DNA from: Dryomyza anilis
Lineage: Eukaryota; Arthropoda; Insecta; Diptera; Dryomyzidae
DNA: 64,000 nt
Direction: 5' to 3'
Assembly (NCBI GenBank): GCA_951804985.1
Contig: OX638130.1
Location: 38,516,751-38,580,750 of the forward strand
The translations under genes and the position numbers were made by a program. The first letter of the stretch is position 1. The number at the start of each line of letters is the position of its first letter. Below are positions 57,355 through 64,000 of the stretch, piece by piece. The notes under the pieces are model-generated. The model was not told where the DNA came from, made no database searches, and worked only from the letters and a program-made list of their open reading frames with translations.

Positions 57355-58090
57355 GGTCCGTTTTATACGAATTGCGATGGATGGTGTTTTTTCAGAACAG
57401 AATTCCATCAATTCTGAAGTTCCGCAGGGTTCCGTCTTATCTCCGTCCCTATTTCTGGTAATTATCAATGACCTTCGGTCATTGACATAACTCAATTCAT
57501 TCCTTTGTAGATGACAGTAACATTTGTCATTCATTATCGTTCAACAAGTGCCCCAAACTCTTTGGAGATTGAGAGTAAAAGACGCACTATGAATGACAAG
57601 CTCGATAATGACCTTTAATCAACCTCCGAGTGGAGTGTTGCAAATAGAGTAGATTTTAATGCCAGCAGGACCCAATGTTGTTTGTTATCCCACAAAAGAA
57701 TGGATTCCCTTCCACCCCTCAATATGAGTGCTGTGGATATTGCGCAGTCAGCTGCTCTTGATGTTCTGGGCGGCATATCAATTTAATGTGATCTCCATTG
57801 GAATGATCACATATTTAAAGTGTCGGAAGAAGCGTCCAAGTGCCTTGGTTTTTTAAAACGGTGTAACATACTTTACTCCTGCTGACCTACACACTGTCTA
57901 CGCTACCTATATACGGCCTAAAATAGAATTCAATTCGCATATTTGGGCAGGAGTTTCAAAATCCTCGACTCTCAACAGAACCACGCATTATAGAGAGAAT
58001 TCGTTCTTCAGTCGCACGACTCGTTTGTGGAACAATAACTCTGCGTCCGTTTTTTCCGTCATTTTTGATAGGCAAGTTCAAAACAAACAT
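57355..58090 (+). pseudogene. Jockey/CR1-like LINE reverse transcriptase fragment
   Basis: It contains NSEVPQGSVLSPSLFLVIINDL (57410-57475), SFVDDSN where other elements have F/Y-A-D-D (57500-57525), NRVDFNASRTQCCLLSHKR, LDVLGG, DLHWNDHI and ASKCLGFLKRC, the order of the RT palm, thumb and C-terminal region. Frames change at least four times. It begins and ends abruptly and has no tail. The element differs from the RT fragment at 28600. Confidence 0.8.
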
Positions 58091-58739
58091 TCACCGACAC
58101 TACTCCATCCAAAAATAATGCATGTGTTTACCCATGTTTTATCTATAAGAGAGTAACTGGAATAGATTCTGGAATTTATTTTATGATTTATTATTCATAA
58201 TTTATGATTATAATATATGACATTGTACCAAATAGCCGTAGCATGTTGAATGAGGAATCCAAATTATGCGGAAAAAAGTGAAAAATATCGCTTTTGAAAA
58301 TATAATAAGACAATGGAAAAGGAACATAAAAAAATAATGGAAAAATACATCACTTCAACTTGTTTGTCTGTTAAATTTCACATTTATTTTCAAATGACTC
58401 ATTTCTCACTATATTCACTCAATTAATTGTTCACTAGACTGCAACTAAGACTGGGTTTTCACAACTGGCGTGAATTGCGCATTAAATAAATGAATATGCA
58501 ATATGAACCACAAGTAATGAATAAATATCCATACTTTCGACTGTTATGATTATTAATAAAATTTGTAAAATTTATGAAACCTATTCATAATGAATACATA
58601 GCGATATTCAGTTTTTATGCATGCAATTTGCATTTTTTTAGTTATACATAATTCATGAATATAACTCATAAATAATAAAAATTATATATATTTTATGAAA
58701 GTGTTATTAATAAATCATCAGTAAACAAATTTCTCCGCG
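58091..58739. other. AT-rich stretch, no gene seen
   Basis: Rich in TTCATAA / TTATGAA words toward its end, continuous in style with the foldback element that follows. Confidence 0.4.
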
Positions 58740-59290
58740 TGTTTTCATTAGTGAAATTTTCATTATTACTCAACCAATGACCAAATTCATCCAATTTATG
58801 AATCGTTCATAAAACCGTAATGAAAAAATTCATAATATTGATGATTTTATTTATTTTATTATATTACTTTTTTAATTTATTTGATTATTTTAATTTATTT
58901 TTTAACTACTTACATTTTATTTTATATCCACTCTTTCTGTTGTTGCTTATTGCTGCTGTTTGTTGTTGCGTGATGTTAAGTACCTGCGGTGCACGTTTCT
59001 TTGGAGTTGTAAACAACAAATGAAACGATTCTGTTTATTTGTACGAAATGACATAGGAATAATAAAAACTAAGAATTGTATATGCTACCATCGACTATCG
59101 ACGAGTTGTCAAAATAATCAAATTGATTGGTCATTAAAATAAAATTATCTATTTATAGCATGGTCAAAACTTCCAGGTCGCACATACTCAAATGCCTACC
59201 TACTTTGTGTTGTATTTTCTATTCTCCTTTGGTGGACTGGTTTTTTTATTTTTCAGTATCGCCTTTATGCTCGGCTGAATTGCAAATGCC
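58740..59290 (+). mobile_element. Foldback-family element, copy 2 (one arm)
   Basis: It matches 35870-36530: ACTCAA(C/T)(C/T)AATGACCAAATTC, GAATCGTTCATAAAACCG, GTACCTGCGG(T/C)GCACGTTTC, CTAAGAATTGTATATGC, CATCGACTATCGACG and CCTACCTACTTTGTGTTG. The right arm present in copy 1 is not seen here. Confidence 0.75.
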
Positions 59291-59500
59291 GCAGAATCAT
59301 TTGCTGTTTATGCTTTAAGTACGGGTTGCTGGAGACGGCCACCAGCTACCTACTTATACAGTAAATGGGAGCCTGCCAAAAATCTGAACTTCATTGCAAA
59401 TATAAAAACATATTTTTATGTTAAAGCATAAAATTAATTAATTTTAACAAAAATTTAAAAATTTTAAAATGTTAATTTGTTAGATTTATTTGTCCACTGC
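59291..59500. other. Short non-coding stretch
   Basis: No structure recognised. Confidence 0.35.
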
Positions 59501-59559
59501 GCGACTGTCTCTTGCTAAATTCGTCGCGCACGGCATACGCTTCGCTTTAAATTTCCACA

Positions 59560-59845
59560 GCGCCCGCACTCCGCTGCAACTCTGTCGCTGGCGATACTCG
59601 TCGACAAAGATGTGGCGCTCAGCGGCGATGATGAGGTGACGCTTTACTGCAACAGCAACGCGCTGGACTTTTGTCTGCTCGAGCATAAGTTGATCAAGCC
59701 CATTGTGGTCTTCAACTCATATGAGATAGAACAATCGTGTCGCTCACTGCCATATTTTCAGCATGCGCTGGAGCTGGTTCTGCGCGAGGTGGCCGAGAAA
59801 CAGCCCAGCCAACCCACACTGCTACTCAGCACACTATTTATGTGA
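59560..59845 (+). pseudogene. Host-gene fragment resembling RIC1/Rich
   Basis: A GC-rich island far above local composition encodes, from about 59594, LAILVDKDVALSGDDEV, TLYCNSNALDFCLLEHK, then SCRSLPYFQHALELVLREVAEK and a stop at 59843. The last segment resembles the L-P-Y-F-x-H-x-L-E-L-x-x-H-E-V helix of RIC1, a subunit of the guanine nucleotide exchange factor for the Golgi GTPase Rab6/Ypt6. Codon use is GC-rich at third positions, unlike all neighbours. No splice sites are obvious, and the beginning and end are lost. It may be a processed or captured fragment. The family assignment is from memory. Confidence 0.5.
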
Positions 59846-60849
59846 TTTCACTCTGGCAATATTTTTACTCGATGTCCGGCAATCAGAAAAATCTCTTGCA
59901 TCAGTGTGCGGTATAGCGCGAGAATTGCAAGTGAGAGCTGTCCAAAATCCGATACTCTTCCTACATCAATATTGGCAGACAAATGAAAACAATTTTCTTC
60001 AAAATATTAAATTTTTAACAATTTGTTTCAAATTTAACACAAATGATTTTAATTTTTGTTGGTAAATATTCACTGATTTGACATAATCAGCTGATTTCGA
60101 AGTTACATTTTTGTATTGGCAACGCGGAATTCCATTGCGGACGGAACTCATGATAGTTAAAAATTCGTATTGGTAGCGGAAATTCGAATTCGGATTTTTG
60201 CTAAGACGGCCTCATGATTGCCCTAATTATAATTTATGATGATAACTTATTTTTTGATGATCAAATATAACATAATAAATCAATAACAGTTTAATCCGAC
60301 GAAATGGAAATGATATCTTAAAAGTTATTTTGAGGAAATGGTGATTCTTTGTTCAATTAAGCCTAAAATTCACATTTAAAGTGCTCCTGTATTTTTAATC
60401 TTAGGGGCACATTCACATGACATACCTTAAAATCTCTGTTCTCAGTTCATACAAAATTTCAAATTAGTGATTTCTTGAAAGCCGCGCTTGACACAGTCGA
60501 TAATATGTCAGAAAACATGGTTCTACCACATGTTGAAATTATGTTTTTTCAATAAAAAATGATTGATCAATAATACTGAAGCGACATTGTATTTTTAAAT
60601 TAACTCGTATCATAAATTTCCGATCACACCTATGTCCAGCCAAATTCAAATGGAATTGTAGATGAGCCTTAGAAAAAAGTGCTTTTTTGGTGCCAATCAT
60701 GAAAGTTCAAGCGTGTCCTTTTTTTATTGGTGTTAGGGGGACATTCACCAGTCATATCTTAACATCTTTATATATACCTCCTCTATTAAAAATTAGATAC
60801 AAAAAGATATATTAGATACAAGCCGCGGCTCACACTTTAAAAAAAAAGA
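59846..60849. other. Non-coding stretch
   Basis: To about 60000 a weak continuation of the RIC1-like segment is possible. Two phrases of the type GGGG(A/C)ACATTCAC near 60408 and 60728 repeat, suggesting an old duplicated segment of about 320 bp. No gene is called. Confidence 0.4.
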
Positions 60850-61270
60850 AGGCGAAATTTTCGTTGCAAAAGTGGTATCATAGCTCCACCTCTATCCAAA
60901 TTTCGTTTGGGATATGGCACACTTATGCGACATATATTTTTTTTGTATTCGGGTATGAGCTAGCCATTACATTAAAATTGTAGCGATATCTTGCAAGCCG
61001 TAGCAATAGTGATGGTTAGCCACAAAACGTTCGCGTATTATTTTTGGTGTTTTTCTTACTCTTGCCACATACACCAAATCGACAGAGCTTAAGTTGATCA
61101 AGAATGATTAGGATTTATTAATTCAATTAGTCTTAACAATATTCTATTAATATGTAAAATATAAAAAACAACAAACAATTTTTATTGATTGCTTTATGTC
61201 AATATTTTTATTGATTGCTTTATGTCAATATCATGAAGGTTAAAAGTTTTTTGGACTTGCTCATGTCATA
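60850..61270 (-). repeat. Dispersed repeat U, copy 2
   Basis: It is the reverse complement of 2065-2430. Within it a 28-bp unit (TTTTTATTGATTGCTTTATG type) is tandemly duplicated at 61178-61231, absent from copy 1. Confidence 0.75.
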
Positions 61271-61659
61271 TTAAAAAAAAAATACTAACATCAAATTATG
61301 TATCTTTTTATTATCGTGTGAATACGATTCGTTTCCAGTCCCTTCGTCTAAAATTGTTATAACGTATTTCAAACGTTTCGTTCTTTAAATCGAACGTTTG
61401 TTTAATATTTTTGATTTGACAACTATTTTTCATATACAAATATATCAAATTTATTTTTTAATTTTTTCGTATGCTGGTAACAAAAAAAACATGAAAACGG
61501 GCGTACCGTTTCGTTTGATACAAGAATCAAATATTGTAGTCACACGATATTTAACCGATATTCAAACGAATTGTAGCCGATATCGTTGTCATTGGAAAAT
61601 ACATAAGATTTTGCTGCAAATTTATTTAAACTTATGGGGAATGAAATTTATCAAAATAA
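61271..61659. other. Non-coding stretch
   Basis: AT-rich with CGAACG / CGTTTC words at 61360-61400. The 91-codon frame at 61398 has no domain I recognise. Confidence 0.4.
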
Positions 61660-61672
61660 ATTGTTTGACATA

Positions 61673-61982
61673 ATAATAATAATAGTTTGGCGCTACATTC
61701 CTGTACAGAACTTCGGCCGAGCTCTCACACCATTTTGAGCTGTGCGTGTTATATTTGTACTCAAAGTTGTGGGACCTACAGTTTATTGCCGAATCCGAAC
61801 GGCGGGTGAGAGCTTTTCATAGGCAATGTTTTACTCTCGTAGGTTTGCCATTTACTGACGAGAGGTAGCGCGGTATAGAAAAATGTTTCTATGAAAAGAT
61901 GTTGTTAGTCCTAGTCCAGACTTGAACCGGGGACCTTTCGACTCGCAGTCCAACGCACTAACCAATGAGCTACCGCGGCTAC
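61673..61982 (-). mobile_element. tRNA-derived SINE, best copy in the window
   Basis: Minus-strand head: TAGCCGCGGTAGCTCATTGG (A box) and CCCCGGTTCAAGTCTGG (B box). The body and a TATTATTATTAT tail are complete. A 13-bp perfect target duplication ATTGTTTGACATA flanks it (61660-61672 and 61983-61995), showing LINE-mediated retrotransposition. Confidence 0.95.
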
Positions 61983-61995
61983 ATTGTTTGACATA

Positions 61996-62885
61996 CCTAT
62001 TTAATAAAAAAACGCGTTTAAAAGTTCATGATTATAAATATGACGATATAAAAAAGATTGTATAAATCCATGTCAGGATTGTATATTGTACCCTCACCAT
62101 AATTATTGTATAAATACAATAATTATTGTGTGGTATACATTTATCAGGTGTGTTATGCAATTTCTTTTATAAAAAATTTGTTCGAAAAAAAAATTATTCG
62201 AAAAAAAAAATTGTTAGAAAAATAATATATTTTTTATAAATATAACTTTTTATTAATAAAAAGTTGTAATTATAATAAATATATTATAAAACATTTTACT
62301 TATTTATGCATGTCGAGCAATAACACACAAGAACTACTTGAGAACTGAGAAGTACGGCAAAAAATGAACGAAAAAAAAATATTTTGATAGAAATTTGGTT
62401 TAATGAACAGCGTTCTTCACTATGATGAACATATATGTTGTATTTTATATTTTGGTTCATTAATATGATGAATCGTAGTCTTCATATACAGTATATCATA
62501 TAGAAGAACACTTTTTTGACATTTACCAAGCGTTCTTCATATTTATGATTCATAACAATAATGGCGTCAGCCATTAATATTATGAATGGTTCTTCAATAG
62601 TTTGAAGAACGGAATTCATCAATATGATGTACATTTTTTTCTGTGTATTGTATGTACGTTTCGATTTAGCTACTATAATATTAAGTTTTAATTTTTTTCA
62701 AATAATTTTAGAAAGTAAAACATTTTATGAAAGCACTTATTGAATACTTCTATTTGCAACAAATCCTCATTGCAAACTTATTGCACACAAATGTAAGAAA
62801 CTTACGAGTTTTTCGCTGTTTCCAAGTTTTGTTCTCGAAAAATATCGTTGCCTCATGTCTTGTCGAATTGCTTTCGAAATGTCTT
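61996..62885. other. AT-rich stretch with TTCATAA-type words
   Basis: No gene. GTATAAATACAAT repeats near 62110. At 62400-62640 the words GAAGAAC, GTTCTTC and ATTCATAA recur in both orientations around ATGGCGTCAGCCATTAATAT, a possible small palindromic element. Confidence 0.4.
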
Positions 62886-63519
62886 GTGGCAAGATGTTAT
62901 AACTTCACTTATTTCGAAGTTCGACGATTTGTCCATAAAATATCGATATTTTTGATAAAATATCAATTCAAATTGAGGTTGTGATACAGAAGCGAAAATA
63001 ACAAAATTTTAAAAAATGAAAAACTTTATATCAAATTTCATGCATATTGTATAGACTGCAAGTGTTTCTATAAATAAATTTTAAAGATTTGCATGTCAAT
63101 TCTCTAATATTAATATATTCCTAAACTCAATTTTAGGACTTATTGAAAAAAAATTATTGAAAAAAACAAATCGAATTGACAGATTAGATTGATGATAAAA
63201 AAATAGAAAATTAATAAAACAAACAATTATTTTTTATTGGCATACTCGCTCGCTCTATCACATTATTAACTATTTTCTCTTATGGAGATAATTAAATATA
63301 TCGTCCTACTGCATTTCATTAACTAAGTAATTCATTTTTTTACATTTCTTGTATTTGTAACATGAAAAAATAACGAAGATAAATGTATCAACTAACTTCG
63401 AAACATGTTCGAAATAACTAACTCGCCTGTCGAACGAAAAAGTTATAACATACTGTCAGTTCGATATTTTCGCTTCGACAATCGCTTCGATAATATTAGT
63501 ATTTATAACACCTTGCCAC
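62886..63519. mobile_element. Possible small TIR element, 0.6 kb
   Basis: The left end GTGGCAAGATGTTATAA is matched by the reverse complement of the right end, GTGGCAAGGTGTTATAA. TCGAA(G/A)(T/C) words recur inside both ends. I see no clear duplication (flanks ATGTCTT and TGGAGCT), so the boundaries are tentative. Confidence 0.45.
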
Positions 63520-64000
63520 TGGAGCTCCTAAAAACTTCATTTACATTTCAAGACATTCCTAAATTGCTGTACATATAAAATATTTTGATATATAAGGGCT
63601 TCAATCGCAAGCAGACATCGTCAAATAAGTATTTGTAGTGTTTTTGTGGAAAAACCAAATATATCACCAAACTCCAAAAATATCACATATGTCTGCCGAG
63701 ACCACGGAGTATATTATAAACTTTTTGTTTTGATTTAAATCACAGATAATCATAATATTATAATTTACGAAGACATTCGTACCAAACAAACCATTATTAA
63801 TATTCATAATTTCATAATATCTTATACTAAACACTCTAAGGTACAGCTGTACCTTCTCGCCATTAAAGTAATACAAGTGCTTCAGTCACATAAAGGTTAA
63901 AACGCTTGTTAGTATGTTAGATGTTTTTTTTGTAACAGGCAAATCAGCATTAACATATGTATTATAATTAGTTTAATGAATGAAAATTGTGTTAGTGCCC
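63520..64000. other. AT-rich end of window
   Basis: No gene or repeat recognised. Confidence 0.4.

Overview
This is a gene-poor, AT-rich stretch of an insect genome, most likely a higher fly (Diptera, Cyclorrhapha). The evidence is the kind of repeats present: INE-1/DINE-1-like Helentrons that carry a CTGT microsatellite and end in a TATAGTCGG...CCGACTATA hairpin, an AATAT satellite, R1/LOA-, Jockey/CR1- and RTE-like LINEs, Ty3/gypsy retrotransposons and a tRNA-derived SINE. From memory the SINE body resembles one common in tephritid fruit flies. The family-level assignment is inference. I see no intact host protein-coding gene. The only host-gene material is two fragments, one of Ku80 and one resembling RIC1/Rich.

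Layout. 1-4.8 kb: AT-rich sequence with old repeat scraps. 3.9-6.3 kb and 18.1-19.3 kb: one minus-strand LINE split apart by later insertions. 5.0-6.1 kb: a terminal-inverted-repeat (TIR) element inside that LINE. 6.3-18.1 kb: an old Ty3/gypsy element with a tRNA-Lys-type primer site and broken gag-pol; its 5' LTR is swollen by a (TA)n tract plus about 2.5 kb of AATAT satellite. 20.5-25.3 kb: a SINE, a DINE and a 2.4 kb hAT-like element holding three 111-bp tandem repeats. 26.1-28.6 kb: a second LINE interrupted by a SINE. 28.6-30.7 kb: a third LINE interrupted by a SINE and a Harbinger-like element. 32.0-33.9 kb: a long-TIR element and a DINE. 35-37 kb: an RTE fragment and a foldback element. 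38.1-43.0 kb: a SINE, a repeat, and a DINE split by two tandem Harbinger-like elements, the first carrying the Ku80 3' gene fragment. 43.4-51.6 kb: a second Ty3/gypsy element with near-identical LTRs and a 4-bp target duplication, sitting in another dispersed repeat. 54.1-58.1 kb: an RTE LINE, a solo LTR and a Jockey/CR1-like LINE fragment. 58.7-64 kb: a second foldback copy, the RIC1-like fragment, a SINE and small TIR elements.

How parts relate. Because target duplications and host reading frames can be read across many insertions, the order of events can be followed: LINEs first, then LTR elements and DNA elements inside them, then SINEs and Harbinger-like elements. The most unusual observation is that both Ty3/gypsy elements, which look unrelated, carry a RING-H2-type zinc-binding motif upstream of or at the start of gag. 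The second is the capture of an intron-containing piece of a DNA-repair gene (Ku80) by a DNA transposon.
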